The notes under the pieces: model-generated
Told to the model about the DNA's origin: nothing
The model's input: the letters and a program-made list of their open reading frames with translations, nothing else
Databases searched by the model: none
DNA from: Gammaproteobacteria bacterium
GTDB taxonomy: Bacteria > Pseudomonadota > Gammaproteobacteria > Steroidobacterales > Steroidobacteraceae
DNA length: 64,000 nt
Direction: 5' to 3'
Assembly: GCA_025350055.1 (NCBI GenBank)
Contig: JANXYK010000009.1
Coordinates: 1 to 64,000 of the forward strand
In this document: piece by piece, positions 16,975-33,834 of the stretch
Layout: each line of letters begins with the position of its first letter
How positions within the stretch are numbered: position 1 is the stretch's first letter
Translations under genes and position numbers: made by a program

Positions 16975-17064
16975 TGGCGGAGAGGGTGAGATTCGAACTC
17001 ACGAGCCCCGTGAAGGGCTGCCGGTTTTCAAGACCGGTGCATTCAACCGCTCTGCCACCTCTCC
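16975..17064 (-). tRNA. tRNA-Ser (anticodon TGA)
   Basis: A 90-nt class II tRNA with encoded CCA and discriminator G. Acceptor stem GGAGAGG/CCTCTCC is perfect, the anticodon stem-loop CCGGT-CTTGAAA-ACCGG reads TGA (codon UCA), and the long variable arm contains GCCCTTCACGGGGC. It lies 45 bases downstream of serS on the same strand. Confidence 0.96.
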
Positions 17065-17109
17065 GGCGGCGCCTTAAATAGCGCGTCCTGACATTTAAAG
17101 CAACGCGAT

Positions 17110-18411
<1,302 letters not shown>

Positions 18412-18433
18412 TCAACGATCAAGGGGTCAACAA

Positions 18434-19762
18434 TTATTTCGGCGTCGCAGCGCGGTTGCGGTCGCGCAATTTCGCGAGCGCCTCGCCGATGCGCAGCTCC
18501 AGGCCGCGCGGCACCGGCTCATAGTAGCGCCGCTCCGGCAGTCCCGCTGGCAGATAGCGCTCGCCGGCGGCGAAGGCATCCGGCTCATCGTGCGCGTAGC
18601 GGTAGCCGCTGCCGTAGCCCAGCTCCTTCATCAGCTTGGTGGGCGCATTGCGCAACTGGACGGGCACTTCCAGCGAGCCGTATTTTTCCACATCGGCCAT
18701 CACCGCGCCCAGGGCGGTATAGACAGCATTGCTCTTGGCGGCCACCGCCATGTAAGTCACCGCCTCGGCGAGCGCCAGGTCACCCTCGGGGCTGCCGAGC
18801 CGTTCATAGGCCTGCCAGGCCTCGAGCGCGATCGTCAACGCGCGCGGATCGGCGAGGCCGATGTCCTCAGTCGCCATGCGCAGCACGCGCCGCGCGAGGT
18901 AGTGCGGATCACAGCCGCCATCGAGCATGCGCGCGAACCAGTACAGGGCACCGTCAGGGTCACTGCCGCGCACCGCCTTGTGCAGCGCCGAGATCTGATC
19001 GTAAAACTGCTCGCCGCCCTTGTCGAAACGGCGCCGGCCGCCGGCCGCGACCTCGCGAGCCATCTCGAGCGTGATGCGCGGGCTGTCAGTCGCGGCGGCC
19101 AGGCCTGCGGCCAGCTCCAGTTGCCCGAGCGCGCGACGTGCATCGCCATCGCCGGCCTGGGCCAGTAACTCGAGCGCCTCCTCATCGATGATAAGCCCGG
19201 TATCACCGAGCCCGCGCTCCCGGTCGTTGAGCGCACGCTGCAGCAGCTCGCGCAGCACGGTGGCGTCGAGCGAGCGCAACACATAGACGCGCGCGCGTGA
19301 GAGCAGCGCGCCCACGATTTCGAAGGAAGGATTTTCCGTGGTAGCGCCGATGAAGGTGAGCGTGCCGTCTTCGACATGCGGCAGGAAGCTGTCCTGCTGC
19401 GTCTTGTTGAAGCGATGGACTTCGTCGAGGAACAGCACGGTCGGATTGCCGGCCGCGGCCACCTGCCGCGCGCGTGCCACGGCCTCGCGGATATCCTTGA
19501 TGCCGGCCTGCACGGCCGAGAGCGCGATGAACTCCGCGCCCGATGCCGCCGCCATCAGTCGCGCGAGCGTGGTCTTGCCGGTGCCGGGTGGACCCCAGAG
19601 TATCAGCGAGTGCAACTGCCGATGCGTGATTGCCTCGTAAAGCGGCTTACCCGGCGCGAGCAGTTGCGGTTGGCCGGTGAATTCGGCCAGCGTGCGCGGA
19701 CGCATGCGATCGGCCAGCGGTTGCCAGGTTTTTACGGTCGGCGCAGCCATTTTTCCAGCCAC
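18434..19762 (-). CDS. rarA: Replication-associated recombination protein A (MgsA/RarA)
   Basis: 442 residues of AAA+ ATPase related to clamp loaders; it acts at stalled replication forks. Walker A is [14 protein letters not shown] and Walker [15 protein letters not shown], with sensor 1 in [14 protein letters not shown]. The C-terminal part ([31 protein letters not shown]) is the MgsA tetramerisation region. The first start is used; MAAPTVKTW four codons in is an alternative. Its 5' end overlaps the vanZ gene by 31 bases. Usual neighbours lolA and serS are in place. Confidence 0.97.
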   Translation of the reverse strand: MAGKMAAPTVKTWQPLADRMRPRTLAEFTGQPQLLAPGKPLYEAITHRQLHSLILWGPPGTGKTTLARLMAAASGAEFIALSAVQAGIKDIREAVARARQVAAAGNPTVLFLDEVHRFNKTQQDSFLPHVEDGTLTFIGATTENPSFEIVGALLSRARVYVLRSLDATVLRELLQRALNDRERGLGDTGLIIDEEALELLAQAGDGDARRALGQLELAAGLAAATDSPRITLEMAREVAAGGRRRFDKGGEQFYDQISALHKAVRGSDPDGALYWFARMLDGGCDPHYLARRVLRMATEDIGLADPRALTIALEAWQAYERLGSPEGDLALAEAVTYMAVAAKSNAVYTALGAVMADVEKYGSLEVPVQLRNAPTKLMKELGYGSGYRYAHDEPDAFAAGERYLPAGLPERRYYEPVPRGLELRIGEALAKLRDRNRAATPK

Positions 19763-20133
19763 CCGACCCAGTGGCGCAGACCGACGAGCGCAAGCAGCAT
19801 ACCGACGCCGGTGCCGTAGGCGTCCGCGTAGAAATCGCGCCAGTCAGCCTCGCGCCCCAGGCCCATGAGTCCCTGGGCGATTTCGATGCCGCCGCCGAGC
19901 GCGAGCAATCCCAGTGCCAACCACAGGAACTGGCGCAACGGCACCAGGCCGCCAAACCACAGGGCCAGACCGAAATAGGCAACGAAATGTTCTGTCTTGT
20001 CGCTCACGCGCAGATGCGGCAGATCGCGCGGCGGCACCAAACTGGACACCACGACCACCAGGATCAGCGCAATGCCCAGCGCGTACCAGAGTCGCGCATG
20101 AGGTGCCGCGGTGCTCTGCGTAACAGTGCTCAT
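19732..20133 (-). CDS. VanZ family membrane protein
   Basis: 133 residues with about four hydrophobic helices ([71 protein letters not shown]). The DKTEHFVAYFGLALW and EIAQGLMGLGREADWRDFYA segments are typical VanZ motifs. Function in non-glycopeptide-resistant bacteria is unknown; calling it a resistance gene would be wrong. The ATG overlaps the lolA stop by ATGA, and its 3' end runs 31 bases into rarA, so it is an insertion into the usual lolA-rarA pair. Confidence 0.88.
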   Translation of the reverse strand: MSTVTQSTAAPHARLWYALGIALILVVVVSSLVPPRDLPHLRVSDKTEHFVAYFGLALWFGGLVPLRQFLWLALGLLALGGGIEIAQGLMGLGREADWRDFYADAYGTGVGMLLALVGLRHWVGWLEKWLRRP

Positions 20134-20795
20134 TGACTCACCGGCGTGCCGATCACATCGACGCCGGCCGGCGGCGTGAACTGCAGGTCGCTCCCGGCGA
20201 TGCGTGCATTGCGCTCGCCGTGCTCGAAATCGAGTGTCACGCTATGGCCGAGGCGATCGTGGATCACGAGCTGCAGCAACTGTGTGCCACGAAAGCCGAG
20301 CTGCGCGTCGGCGAAATCGGCGCTGGCGCTGCGCGGCACGACGCGCACCCAATCGAGGCCGGCGTGCGCGGGCTGCGCCGTAATGTCGAATGCCGCGTGC
20401 ATCTGCGCACCGGTGCCCGAGAGCAGCACCACGGGCGTAGTGCTGAGCGCCGCGCTCGCTGCCTTCACCGTGGCCTGTTGCAGCTCCACGTCGTAGAACC
20501 ACAGGTTGCTGCCATCGGCAATCAATAGCTGTTCGCCGGAATCCTGCGGCTTGTATTGCCAGCGAAAGCGGCCGGGCCGGCTCACCAGCAGCGTGCCCTC
20601 GCCCCGCTCGGTGCGCTTGCCGGTGGAATCTTCCACCTGCTGTGTGAAGGATGCGCGCCAGCTGGTCAGGCCATCGAGGAAGCGATCGAGCGCATCGGCG
20701 GCGAAGGCCGGCGCCTGCCACAGCAACAGAAACATACCCACGTATCGCAAGTGACGCCGCGCACGCATGCGGCTCATCGCGCTCATCGGACTCAT
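20130..20795 (-). CDS. lolA: Outer-membrane lipoprotein carrier protein LolA
   Basis: 221 residues. After a basic leader and signal peptide ([20 protein letters not shown]) comes the LolA fold: [57 protein letters not shown] and [13 protein letters not shown]. LolA carries lipoproteins across the periplasm from LolCDE to LolB; lolC/E/D lie about 30 kb away in this window. Several Met codons cluster at the start (residues 1, 4, 7, 10), so the exact start is uncertain; the first overlaps the ftsK stop by ATGA. Confidence 0.94.
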   Translation of the reverse strand: MSPMSAMSRMRARRHLRYVGMFLLLWQAPAFAADALDRFLDGLTSWRASFTQQVEDSTGKRTERGEGTLLVSRPGRFRWQYKPQDSGEQLLIADGSNLWFYDVELQQATVKAASAALSTTPVVLLSGTGAQMHAAFDITAQPAHAGLDWVRVVPRSASADFADAQLGFRGTQLLQLVIHDRLGHSVTLDFEHGERNARIAGSDLQFTPPAGVDVIGTPVSQ

Positions 20796-23116
20796 CGCGC
20801 CGCCGGCGGCGGCGCCAGCACTTCGCGCGCGCCGTTGGACTGCAAGGGACCCACCAGGCCCGCGCTTTCCATGCTCTCGACCAGGCGCGCCGCGCGGTTG
20901 TAGCCGATCTTCAGGCGGCGCTGCACATAAGAGATGGAGGGTTTGCGTTCGGTCACCACGATCTTCACGGCCTCGTCGTAGAGCGGATCCTGTTCGGCAT
21001 CGCCGGCCGACATGCCAGTTTCCTCTTCCTCACCCGAAATTCCGGGGATCGGTTGCGAAGGTCCGACCAGCACGTCTTCGATATAGTTCGGCGCCGCGCT
21101 CTTTTTGAGGGCATCGACCACGCGGTGCACTTCCTGGTCGCTGACGAAGGCGCCGTGTACGCGGGTCGGAATCGCCGTGCCCGGCGGCAGGTAGAGCATG
21201 TCGCCGTGGCCGAGCAGCGATTCGGCGCCCATCTGATCGAGGATGGTGCGCGAATCCACGCGCGCCGACACCTGGAAGGCGATACGCGTGGGAATGTTCG
21301 CCTTGATCAGGCCCGTGATCACATCGACCGAAGGCCGCTGCGTGGCGAGGATCAGGTGGATGCCGGAGGCGCGCGCCTTCTGCGCAAGGCGCGCGATCAG
21401 CTCCTCGACCTTCTTGCCGACGATCATCATGAGATCAGCGAGTTCGTCGATGATCACCACCACGAAGGGCAGCGGGCCCAGATCCTGGATCAGGCGCTGA
21501 TCGATCGAAGGATCATTCGCCGCGCGCATGGTCAGGATCGGATCCTTGATCGGCTTGCCGGCGCTGATCGCATCCTTGACCGCGCGGTTGTAGCCGGAGA
21601 TGTTGCGCACGCCGAGCGCCGACATCAACTGGTAGCGGCGCTCCATCTCCGCCACGCACCAGCGCAAGGCGTTTGCGGCCTGCTTCATGTCGGTGACCAC
21701 GGGCGCCAGCAGATGCGGAATGCCCTCGTACACCGAGAGCTCGAGCATCTTCGGATCGATCATGATCAGCCGCACGTGCTCGGCCGTGCTCTTGTAGAGG
21801 AGCGAGAGCACCATCGCATTGATGGCCACCGATTTGCCCGAGCCGGTGGTGCCGGCGATCAGCAGGTGCGGCATGCGGGCGAGATCCGCCACCATCGGAA
21901 TGCCGCCGATGTCCTTGCCCAGCGCCAGCGCCAGCGGCGAGGCCACTGCCTCGTAGGCGCGGCTCTTGATGATCTCGCCGAGCGTGACCACTTCGCGCCG
22001 CTCGTTGGGAATCTCGAGACCCATCACCGATTTGCCGGGAATCACTTCGACCACGCGCACACTGGTGGTCGAGAGCGCGCGCGCCAGATCCTTGGCGAGT
22101 GCGGTGATCGCACTGGCCTTCACGCCCGGCGCCGGACGCATCTCGAAACGCGTGATCACCGGGCCCGGATGCACGGCGACCACTTCGACCTCGACGCCAA
22201 AATCACGGAGCTTGAGTTCCACCAATCGCGACATCGCCTCGAGCGCCTCGGCCGAATACGAGGGCTCGCGCGCGCCTTCGTCATCAAGCAGGCCGAGGGC
22301 CGGCAGCTCGCCCGCCTGTGGCGGATCGAACAGCGGCACCTGGCGTTCCTTCTCGGCGCGCTCGCTCTTGGGCGTAGCCGGCGCCGGCGCCTCGATGCGT
22401 GGCGGCGGACGCGCGCGCACTTTCTTGTGTTCGGCCTCGACCGCCTCCATACGCGCCTGCTTGCGCTCCTGGCCGGCCTCGACCTCGATCTTCACCTGGC
22501 GCCGATCGCGCAGGTAGCGATAAGCGCGCCACACCGCGGCGCCCAGCCCGTCGATCACATCCAGCCACGAGATGCCAAAGCCGACGGCAGCAGCGCCCGC
22601 CCAGACGGCAAGGAATACCAGCGTGGCGCCCAGCAGATTCAGGCTCGAGGCCAGGCCAACCCCTACCGCCTGGCCCACCACACCGCCGGCGCCCGCCGGC
22701 AGCGTGCCGGGGTTCCAGTGCAACGCCGCGAGCGCGCAACTGCTGACGATCAGCACCGCGAGGCCCACCACTCTCACGACAGCATTGGCGCGCGTGCCCG
22801 CATCGACGATCGCGCGCGAGCGCGCCATGCGTACTGCGGCAATTCCCAGGCTCAGCGGCAACAGGTAGGCCGGGCGACCGAAAAAGAAATACAGCAGGCT
22901 CGCGACCCAGGCACCCGCGCTCCCCACCCGGTTACGGACGATTTCATCCATGCCGGTGGAGGAAAAGCCCGGATCGCGCGCGTCATAGCTCGCCAGCGCC
23001 ACCAGCAGCACCAGCGCCACCACCGCCAGCGCGATCGCCCCGCCCTCGCGCAGACCCCGCGACACGGCGGCTGAAAAACGCGGCGGCGCCTTGTTCTCAG
23101 CTGATGCGTTTGTCAA
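20792..23116 (-). CDS. ftsK: DNA translocase FtsK
   Basis: 774 residues from the TTG at 23116. N-terminal membrane domain with four or more helices ([50 protein letters not shown]), a linker of about 100 residues rich in charged residues and Pro, then the RecA-like motor with Walker [16 protein letters not shown] and Walker [15 protein letters not shown]. The C-terminal gamma winged helix ([20 protein letters not shown]) reads KOPS sequences. It moves chromosome ends at the septum and activates XerCD at dif. The open frame reaches 23251, but that would overlap divergent trxB, so a TTG at 23116 or 23122 is more plausible. Confidence 0.96.
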   Translation of the reverse strand: MTNASAENKAPPRFSAAVSRGLREGGAIALAVVALVLLVALASYDARDPGFSSTGMDEIVRNRVGSAGAWVASLLYFFFGRPAYLLPLSLGIAAVRMARSRAIVDAGTRANAVVRVVGLAVLIVSSCALAALHWNPGTLPAGAGGVVGQAVGVGLASSLNLLGATLVFLAVWAGAAAVGFGISWLDVIDGLGAAVWRAYRYLRDRRQVKIEVEAGQERKQARMEAVEAEHKKVRARPPPRIEAPAPATPKSERAEKERQVPLFDPPQAGELPALGLLDDEGAREPSYSAEALEAMSRLVELKLRDFGVEVEVVAVHPGPVITRFEMRPAPGVKASAITALAKDLARALSTTSVRVVEVIPGKSVMGLEIPNERREVVTLGEIIKSRAYEAVASPLALALGKDIGGIPMVADLARMPHLLIAGTTGSGKSVAINAMVLSLLYKSTAEHVRLIMIDPKMLELSVYEGIPHLLAPVVTDMKQAANALRWCVAEMERRYQLMSALGVRNISGYNRAVKDAISAGKPIKDPILTMRAANDPSIDQRLIQDLGPLPFVVVIIDELADLMMIVGKKVEELIARLAQKARASGIHLILATQRPSVDVITGLIKANIPTRIAFQVSARVDSRTILDQMGAESLLGHGDMLYLPPGTAIPTRVHGAFVSDQEVHRVVDALKKSAAPNYIEDVLVGPSQPIPGISGEEEETGMSAGDAEQDPLYDEAVKIVVTERKPSISYVQRRLKIGYNRAARLVESMESAGLVGPLQSNGAREVLAPPPAAR

Positions 23117-23132
23117 TGGCAAATCTCGGTAA

Positions 23133-25329
<2,197 letters not shown>

Positions 25330-25333
<4 letters not shown>

Positions 25334-25977
25334 TCGCCTGGCTGGCGCCCGATGACCCGCCCGGCCACTTTCCGCCACCCGAACGTGCCCTGCAGGACCC
25401 GCCCGGCCTGCTGGCGGCCGGCGGTGACCTCTCGGGCGAGCGCCTGCTGGAAGCCTACCGGCGCGGCATCTTTCCCTGGTATTCGCCCGGACAGCCGGTG
25501 CTGTGGTGGTCGCCGGACCCGCGGGAAGTGCTGTTCCCGGCCGAATTCCATTGCTCACGGAGCCTCGCGCGGAGCCTGCGCCTGCGCGGTTTCCAGTACG
25601 ACTTCGACCGCGATTTCAAGGCGGTGATCGAGGCCTGCGCCGCGCCGCGTTCGCACAGCCCCGGCACCTGGATCACCTCTGAAATGCAAAGCGCCTATCT
25701 CGAACTGCACCGGCGCGGCCATGCCCACAGCATCGAGGTGCGCCGCGCGGGCGTTCTGGTCGGCGGGCTCTACGGCGTACGCATGGGCCGGGTTTTCTGC
25801 GGCGAATCGATGTTCAGCCGCGCCACCGACGCCTCGAAGGCGGCCATGCACGCGCTGGTTGGCCGCTGCCTCACCGACGGCACGACGTTGATCGACTGCC
25901 AGGTACCCTCGGCGCACCTGCGTACCCTGGGCAGCCGGCCGATCAGCCGGGCGGAATTCCTCAAATATCTGGCCTGA
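25330..25977 (+). CDS. aat: Leucyl/phenylalanyl-tRNA--protein transferase
   Basis: 215 residues. It adds Leu or Phe to N-terminal Arg or Lys of proteins, marking them for ClpS-ClpAP, whose genes lie 0.3-3 kb downstream on the other strand. Motifs: [60 protein letters not shown], and [20 protein letters not shown]. It starts at a GTG overlapping the previous stop (GTGA). The arginyl/aspartate transferase gene (ate/bpt) often found next to aat is absent here. Confidence 0.97.
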
Positions 25978-26076
25978 GCGCCCCGGGGGCCAGCCGGGGC
26001 CTGAATCCGCGTCAGAATTGCATTGCGACAGGGCTTTATGCAGAATTCGCCGCCCTTGAGGTCAACAGTGAGCCGC

Positions 26077-26295
26077 ATGCCCAAAGAAGACGCAATCCAG
26101 ATGGAAGGTGAGGTCGCCGAGACCCTGCCCAACACGACTTTTCGAGTGAAGCTCAAAAACGGCCACGTCGTCACTGCCCATATCTCGGGCAAGATGCGCA
26201 AGAATTACATCCGCATCCTCACCGGCGATGCCGTGACCGTCGAGATGACCCCTTACGACCTGAGCAAGGGTCGTATCGTCTACCGCGGCCGCTAG
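26077..26295 (+). CDS. infA: Translation initiation factor IF-1
   Basis: 72 residues, exactly the family length from the ATG at 26077 ([20 protein letters not shown]). The OB-fold is complete, with [20 protein letters not shown] and the C-terminal [15 protein letters not shown]. In-frame upstream Met codons at 26023 and 26038 would add residues no IF-1 has. It binds the ribosomal A site during initiation. Its stop is only 3 bases from the convergent clpA stop. Confidence 0.98.
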   Translation: MPKEDAIQMEGEVAETLPNTTFRVKLKNGHVVTAHISGKMRKNYIRILTGDAVTVEMTPYDLSKGRIVYRGR

Positions 26296-26298
26296 CCC

Positions 26299-28569
<2,271 letters not shown>

Positions 28570-28591
28570 GTGGGTGGCTCCGGTTGATGCT

Positions 28592-28915
28592 TCAGGCCTC
28601 TTCGAGCGTACACAGTAACGGATGCTGCTGCTCGCGCGAGTAGCTGGTCACCTGCGCTACTTTGGTCTCGGCGATCTCGTAGGTAAAGACCCCGCAGATG
28701 CCCTTGCCGCGCGTGTGCACCTCGAGCATTACGCGCGTAGCCATGTGGCGACTCATGCCAAAGAAGCGCTCCAGCACCTCGACCACGAACTCCATGGGGG
28801 TGTAGTCGTCGTTAATCAATACCACGCGATAGAGCGGCGGCACCTTGGTGGCAGGTTCGGCCTCCGCTACGGCGACGCCACGATCCGGCCGTTCGCCGGG
28901 CGGCTGTTCACTCAT
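28592..28915 (-). CDS. clpS: ATP-dependent Clp protease adaptor ClpS
   Basis: 107 residues from the ATG at 28915 ([13 protein letters not shown]), preceded by GGTGAGAGCG as ribosome site; the longer open frame to 29005 has no family support. The core has [20 protein letters not shown], the N-degron pocket sequence with Asn-Asp-Asp, then [20 protein letters not shown]. ClpS brings proteins with N-terminal Leu, Phe, Tyr or Trp to ClpAP. Together with aat and clpA this region holds most of the bacterial N-degron pathway. Confidence 0.97.
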   Translation of the reverse strand: MSEQPPGERPDRGVAVAEAEPATKVPPLYRVVLINDDYTPMEFVVEVLERFFGMSRHMATRVMLEVHTRGKGICGVFTYEIAETKVAQVTSYSREQQHPLLCTLEEA

Positions 28916-29063
28916 CGCTCTCACCACTCCTTGTGTCGACCGATCGATTATAGGGCCGCAAGCGAAGAAATCTTCAAAAACAGACAGTTGAGAGCCATGC
29001 GGCACGCGCCGTATGATGGCCTGTCACGGCCCCGCTGGGCCGTAGTCACGGGAAGAGCCGATC

Positions 29064-30125
29064 ATGAGCCCGCCAGCCTGGCTGGAAGATCTGAAGAGCG
29101 CGCAGGGCCGCCAGGCAGCGCTGGCCGAATATGGCCCGCGAGTCGCCGTGTTGCTGCTCGGCGGGCTGATCGCCATCCAGGCGGGCTACCTCGTGACCAG
29201 CTGGGGTTCGGGCCCGGGCCGCAGCTCATTGCAGCCATCCGCGATGCTGCCGATCAGCAGCAACCGCCCTGCCGCACCGGCCTTGCGACCCGACAGCATT
29301 GTGAACGCGCACCTGTTTGGGCAAGCGCAGAGCGCCTTGGCCAGCGATGCGCCACAGACTTCGGCGCCGCTGGTGCTGGCTGGCGTGCTGGCGGTGCCCG
29401 ATCCGAAGAAGGGCATGGCGATCATCGGCCCCAGTGCGGGCGCCGCCAAGCTCTACCCTGTCGGCGGCGCCTTGCCTGGCGGCGTGCGCCTGTACGAGGT
29501 GTATCCCGAGCGCGTGCTGCTCGATCGCAATGGCGTACTCGAATCGCTCCTCTTGCCCAAGAAGCTTGTGGGTGTGGCGCCCTCTGCGGCGCCTATGATG
29601 CAGAGCCCGGGGCAACGACTGGCGGCGCTGGCGCAGAACGGCGGCGGCGCGCTGCTGGGCGGACTGATACGCGCGCAGGCCGTGTTCTCGGGCGGCAAGC
29701 TCAGCGGCTACCGGATATTCCCGGGCGGTCGCACCAACATGGCCTCCTTTACGCACCTCGGTCTGCGCCCGGGCGATCTGGTGACGGCTGTGAACGGCAC
29801 GCCGCTCGATGATCCGAACCGTGGCAATGACATCCTGCAGACGCTCAGTTCCGCGGGCAACGCCAATGTCACCGTACAGCGCAACGGCCAGTCGCAGGAC
29901 ATCAGCCTCAATCTCGAGACCATTGCCAACGATGCCGAGAACGCGGCCGCGCAGGGCAACATCAGCGATCGGCGCGGCGGCGCCTTTGGCGGGCCAGTGG
30001 GTGCCGGCAGTGGTATACCGGGCATGCGCGGCAGCGTGATTGCGCCAGCACCGTCGCCGCCGGCCGACAATGGCAACGCGCCGGTACCCGAAGAGCCGAT
30101 TGACCGATCAACCAGCGAACAATAG
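29064..30125 (+). CDS. gspC: Type II secretion system protein GspC
   Basis: 353 residues. A single membrane helix (VAVLLLGGLIAIQAGYLVTS) precedes the periplasmic HR domain (about 70-180, with LVLAGVLAVPDPKKGMAIIG, RVLLDRNGVLESLLLPK) that touches GspD, and a C-terminal PDZ domain (about 200-290: RIFPGGRTNMASFTHLGLRP, GDLVTAVNGTPLDDPN). An unusual Gly/Pro-rich tail of about 50 residues follows. First gene of a gspC-D-E-F run divergent from clpS. Confidence 0.93.
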   Translation: MSPPAWLEDLKSAQGRQAALAEYGPRVAVLLLGGLIAIQAGYLVTSWGSGPGRSSLQPSAMLPISSNRPAAPALRPDSIVNAHLFGQAQSALASDAPQTSAPLVLAGVLAVPDPKKGMAIIGPSAGAAKLYPVGGALPGGVRLYEVYPERVLLDRNGVLESLLLPKKLVGVAPSAAPMMQSPGQRLAALAQNGGGALLGGLIRAQAVFSGGKLSGYRIFPGGRTNMASFTHLGLRPGDLVTAVNGTPLDDPNRGNDILQTLSSAGNANVTVQRNGQSQDISLNLETIANDAENAAAQGNISDRRGGAFGGPVGAGSGIPGMRGSVIAPAPSPPADNGNAPVPEEPIDRSTSEQ

Positions 30126-30187
30126 ACCGCTTTTGCGGTCCCAATGCGGAATAGCTACACCATGACCAGCGCAGGAAGCACACAGCC

Positions 30188-32323
30188 ATGACCCATCCGA
30201 AGGCCCAGACCGCCGCGTTCCGCACGGGTGGCCGCCTCGCGTTGCTCGCACTGGTCTGCGCAGCATTGCAGGTGGGCAGCATCCGCGCCGAACAGCCGGG
30301 CATGCGCATCACGCCCAATTTCAAGGAAGCCGACATCTCGCAGATCATCGAGGCGGTGAGCACGGCCACGGGCCGCAACATCATCATCGATCCGCGGGTG
30401 CGCGCCCAGGTCACGCTGTTGTCGGATAAACCGATGACACCCGACCAGTTCTACCAGGCGTTCCTGGCGATCCTGCAGGTGCATGGCTTCGTGGCGGTGC
30501 CCTCGGGCAACGTGCTGAAGATCCTGCCCGACGCCAACATGCGCCAGGTGCCGGGCAACGACCTGCCGGCCCACGTGAGCGCCACCTCCGACGAGCTGGT
30601 CACGCAGGTACTGACGGTCAAGAGCGTGAGCGCTGCGCAGCTGGTGCCGGTGCTGCGACCGCTGATTCCGCAGAACGGCCAGCTCTCGCAGGTGGTAGGC
30701 ACGAACCTGCTGATCATTTCCGATCGCGCCAACAACGTGAATCGCATCATGCGCATCATCGCGCGCATCGACCAGGCCAGCGGCTCGGATATCGAAGTGA
30801 TTCCGCTGCAGAGCGCCACCGCCGCCGACACGGTGCGCGTGCTCAATGCGCTCGTCACCCAGGGTGGCGAGGGCGGCGCGAACGTGAAGCTGGTGGCCGA
30901 TGATCGCTCCAACAGCGTGTTGCTGGGCGGTGATCCCTCGGCGCGACTGCGCATCCGCACGCTGATCGCCAATCTCGATACGCCGCTCGACACCGGCGGC
31001 GAGACCACCGTGCGTTACCTGCACTACGCCAAGGCCGAAGACCTGGCCTCCAAGCTCAAGGAGCAGATCACCAGCAGCGGCCAGGGCTCGAGCAGCACGC
31101 CCAATCGCGGCCCCAACCAGGCGGCGGTGCAGCCTGCGCCTACCAACGCGGCCTCGGCGGCTTCATTTTCGCTGGCGGGCGGCACCGGCTCGATCTGGGC
31201 CGACAAGGACACCAACGCGTTGGTGATCACGGCGCCGCAACGGACCATGCGCGCCATCAACGCGGTGATCGACAAGCTCGACATCCGCCGCGCGATGGTG
31301 CGCGTGCAAGCGATCATCGCCGAGGTCTCGGTCGACAAGACTTCCGACCTGGGCGTGAACTGGATAGTCGATGGCTCGAACAGCAAGCTCGCGGTCGGCG
31401 GCTTCATCGAACCGATCGGCGGTGCTTCGGCAATCGACCTGTATGGCGCGATCAAGGGCACCAGCACCAACCTGGCGGCGGCCACCGGCACCAACATCGG
31501 CATCGGGCGACTTTCGGCGACCGGCGTGAACTTCGGCGCCATTGTGCGCGCGTTGCAGGGCGATTCGCGCACCAACATCATCTCGAAGCCCGACATCATC
31601 GCGCGCGACAACGACGAGGCGAAGATCGAAGTCGGCCAGGAAGTGCCTTTCGTCACCGGCCAGTACACCGGCAGCACCGGCACCACCAGCGCCTTCCAGA
31701 CCGTGCAGCGCCAGCAGGTGGGCACGATCCTCACCGTGACGCCGCAGGTGAACGGCGGCGGCGATTCGATCCTGCTGAAGATTCAGCTCGAGAGCTCGAG
31801 CCTGCAGGGCACCTCGTTCGCCGACTCCCAGCAGGTGACCAACAAGCGCACCATCTCCACGGCGGTACAGATTCCCGACGGCGAGACGCTGGTGCTCGGC
31901 GGCCTGATCCAGGATCGCACCACCAACTCCGAGCAGCGCGTGCCCTTTCTTGGCCGCATCCCGATTCTGGGCGAGCTGTTCCGCACCCGCGATACCGGCA
32001 AGAGCAAGACCAACCTGATGGTGTTCATCCAGCCGCACATCATTCCGGATGACGGCTCGGCGATCATCGAGACCAACAGCAAGTACGAGTACATCCGCGA
32101 GGAGCAGCGCAAGATCAATCACGAATCGACCGTGCTGCCGCTGCAGCCCTTCCAGAAGATCGAGCCGCTGCCGCCATTGAATCAGCCGGCACCGAAGGCG
32201 CCCGCGCCGCCGGCGGCGGCGCCCGCCGGCAGTGCCACGACCAAGCCTGCAGCAACGCCGGCGGATCCGAATGCGCACCCTGATGCGAGCGCCCCCGCTG
32301 CTGATTCCGGGAAGTCGCCTTGA
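30188..32323 (+). CDS. gspD: Type II secretion system secretin GspD
   Basis: 711 residues with a signal peptide. N0 domain ([20 protein letters not shown]), three KH-like N domains (for example [20 protein letters not shown]), and the outer-membrane secretin barrel with [15 protein letters not shown] and [17 protein letters not shown], then [20 protein letters not shown]. After the barrel is an S-like tail ending in a Pro/Ala-rich stretch of about 60 residues, longer than usual. Forms the outer-membrane gate. The gap to gspC is 62 bases with a small hairpin; the 3' end overlaps gspE by TTGA. Confidence 0.97.
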   Translation: MTHPKAQTAAFRTGGRLALLALVCAALQVGSIRAEQPGMRITPNFKEADISQIIEAVSTATGRNIIIDPRVRAQVTLLSDKPMTPDQFYQAFLAILQVHGFVAVPSGNVLKILPDANMRQVPGNDLPAHVSATSDELVTQVLTVKSVSAAQLVPVLRPLIPQNGQLSQVVGTNLLIISDRANNVNRIMRIIARIDQASGSDIEVIPLQSATAADTVRVLNALVTQGGEGGANVKLVADDRSNSVLLGGDPSARLRIRTLIANLDTPLDTGGETTVRYLHYAKAEDLASKLKEQITSSGQGSSSTPNRGPNQAAVQPAPTNAASAASFSLAGGTGSIWADKDTNALVITAPQRTMRAINAVIDKLDIRRAMVRVQAIIAEVSVDKTSDLGVNWIVDGSNSKLAVGGFIEPIGGASAIDLYGAIKGTSTNLAAATGTNIGIGRLSATGVNFGAIVRALQGDSRTNIISKPDIIARDNDEAKIEVGQEVPFVTGQYTGSTGTTSAFQTVQRQQVGTILTVTPQVNGGGDSILLKIQLESSSLQGTSFADSQQVTNKRTISTAVQIPDGETLVLGGLIQDRTTNSEQRVPFLGRIPILGELFRTRDTGKSKTNLMVFIQPHIIPDDGSAIIETNSKYEYIREEQRKINHESTVLPLQPFQKIEPLPPLNQPAPKAPAPPAAAPAGSATTKPAATPADPNAHPDASAPAADSGKSP

Positions 32324-33819
32324 ACGAAGCGGCGACCCAGCGGGCGAACGGCCATCAGAGCGCGCCGCTGCGCCTGCCCTTCGCGTTCGCGCGGCGCCAC
32401 GGCCTGCTGGTGCGCTCACATGTCGATGGCAGCACGGAATGCCTGTATCGCCCGCCGGTCTCGCCCACCGCCGTGGCTGAGGCGCGCCGCCACCTGCAGG
32501 TGGCCTTCAAGCTCACGCCGGTGGCGCCCGAGGCATTCGACGAGCTCTTGCGCCAGACCTACGAGGCCGGCAACGAATCGATGCAGGCGGTGGAAGGCCT
32601 GGAAGGCAACACCGATCTCGCGCACCTGGTGCAGGAACTGCCCGAGCAGGCCGACCTGCTCGAGAGCGACGATGACGCGCCGATCATCCGCCTGATCAAT
32701 GCGGTGCTGACGCAGGCGGTGCGCGAGAACGCCTCGGACATCCACATCGAGCCCTTCGAGAACCGGCTGGTGGTGCGCTTTCGCGTCGATGGCATCCTGC
32801 GCGAAGTGCTGCAATCCAAGCGCGCGGTCGCGCCGATGGTGGTCTCGCGCATCAAGGTGATGTCCAAGCTCGACATCGCCGAGAAGCGCCTGCCGCAGGA
32901 TGGCCGCATCAGCCTGAAGGTGGCCGGGCGCGCGGTCGATGTGCGCGTCTCCACCATTCCCTCGGGCCACGGCGAGCGTGTGGTACTGCGCCTGCTCGAC
33001 AAACAGGCCGGACGGCTGGAACTGGGGTCGCTCGGCATGGACCCGGCCACCCAGAAGCTGATCGGTGAGCTGATCCACAAACCGCACGGCATCCTGCTGG
33101 TCACCGGCCCCACGGGCTCTGGCAAAACCACGACGCTGTATGCGGGCCTCGAGCGGCTCAACGACAACACCCGCAACATCATGACGGTCGAGGATCCGAT
33201 CGAGTACTACATCGACGGCATTGGCCAGACGCAGGTCAACACCAAGGTGGAGATGACTTTCGCGCGCGGCCTGCGCGCGATTTTGCGCCAGGACCCGGAT
33301 GTGGTGATGGTCGGCGAAATCCGCGATCTCGAGACCGCGCAGATCGCAGTGCAGGCTTCGCTCACGGGCCACCTGGTGCTCTCGACCTTGCACACCAACA
33401 CCGCCGCGGGCGCACTCACTCGTCTGCGCGACATGGGCATCGAGCCCTTTCTGCTCTCTTCCAGCCTGATCGGCGTGCTGGCGCAGCGCCTGGTGCGCGT
33501 GCTGAGCCCCGAAACGCGCCAGTCCTTCCAGGCCGGTGACTACGAGCGTCGCCTGCTCGGCCTCAAACCCGATCAGCCCTCACCGACGCTGTACCGCCCT
33601 GCCCGTTCCGGCGCCGGCTACCGCGGGCGCACGGGCATCTACGAGCTGATCATGGTCGACGATGCGATGCGCACCATGATCCACGATGGCGCCAGCGAGC
33701 AGGAACTCGAGCGCCACGCGCGCCTGAGCACGCCTTCGATCCGCGATGACGGACTCGCCAAGGTGCTGCGCGGCGAGACCACGATCGAGGAAGTCCTGCG
33801 CGTCACGCGCGAGGACTGA
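32320..33819 (+). CDS. gspE: Type II secretion system ATPase GspE
   Basis: 499 residues, normal length. It powers pseudopilus assembly at the inner membrane. Walker A is [18 protein letters not shown], followed by the Asp box, Walker B ([20 protein letters not shown]) and His box ([14 protein letters not shown]). The C-terminal zinc module that normally has two CxxC pairs has none: the stretch reads [14 protein letters not shown] and [19 protein letters not shown]. The start is TTG within the gspD stop (TTGA). A separate finding covers the lost cysteines. Confidence 0.96.
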   Translation: MNEAATQRANGHQSAPLRLPFAFARRHGLLVRSHVDGSTECLYRPPVSPTAVAEARRHLQVAFKLTPVAPEAFDELLRQTYEAGNESMQAVEGLEGNTDLAHLVQELPEQADLLESDDDAPIIRLINAVLTQAVRENASDIHIEPFENRLVVRFRVDGILREVLQSKRAVAPMVVSRIKVMSKLDIAEKRLPQDGRISLKVAGRAVDVRVSTIPSGHGERVVLRLLDKQAGRLELGSLGMDPATQKLIGELIHKPHGILLVTGPTGSGKTTTLYAGLERLNDNTRNIMTVEDPIEYYIDGIGQTQVNTKVEMTFARGLRAILRQDPDVVMVGEIRDLETAQIAVQASLTGHLVLSTLHTNTAAGALTRLRDMGIEPFLLSSSLIGVLAQRLVRVLSPETRQSFQAGDYERRLLGLKPDQPSPTLYRPARSGAGYRGRTGIYELIMVDDAMRTMIHDGASEQELERHARLSTPSIRDDGLAKVLRGETTIEEVLRVTRED

Positions 33820-33834
33820 GGAGCGCACAGCTTC

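Noticed and set aside
19732-20133. VanZ as evidence of glycopeptide resistance
   Set aside because: No vanA-type genes are nearby and VanZ-like proteins are common in bacteria without that resistance.
20651-23074. An 807-codon open frame on the plus strand opposite ftsK, and many similar long frames elsewhere
   Set aside because: In GC-rich DNA with strong third-position bias the antisense frames stay open. The translation is rich in Arg, His and Asp with no domain, and ftsK on the other strand is certain.
30125-30140. GACCGC-TTTT-GCGGTC hairpin between gspC and gspD as a terminator
   Set aside because: The stem is only 6 bp with no following T-run and lies inside an operon; at most a processing or pausing site.
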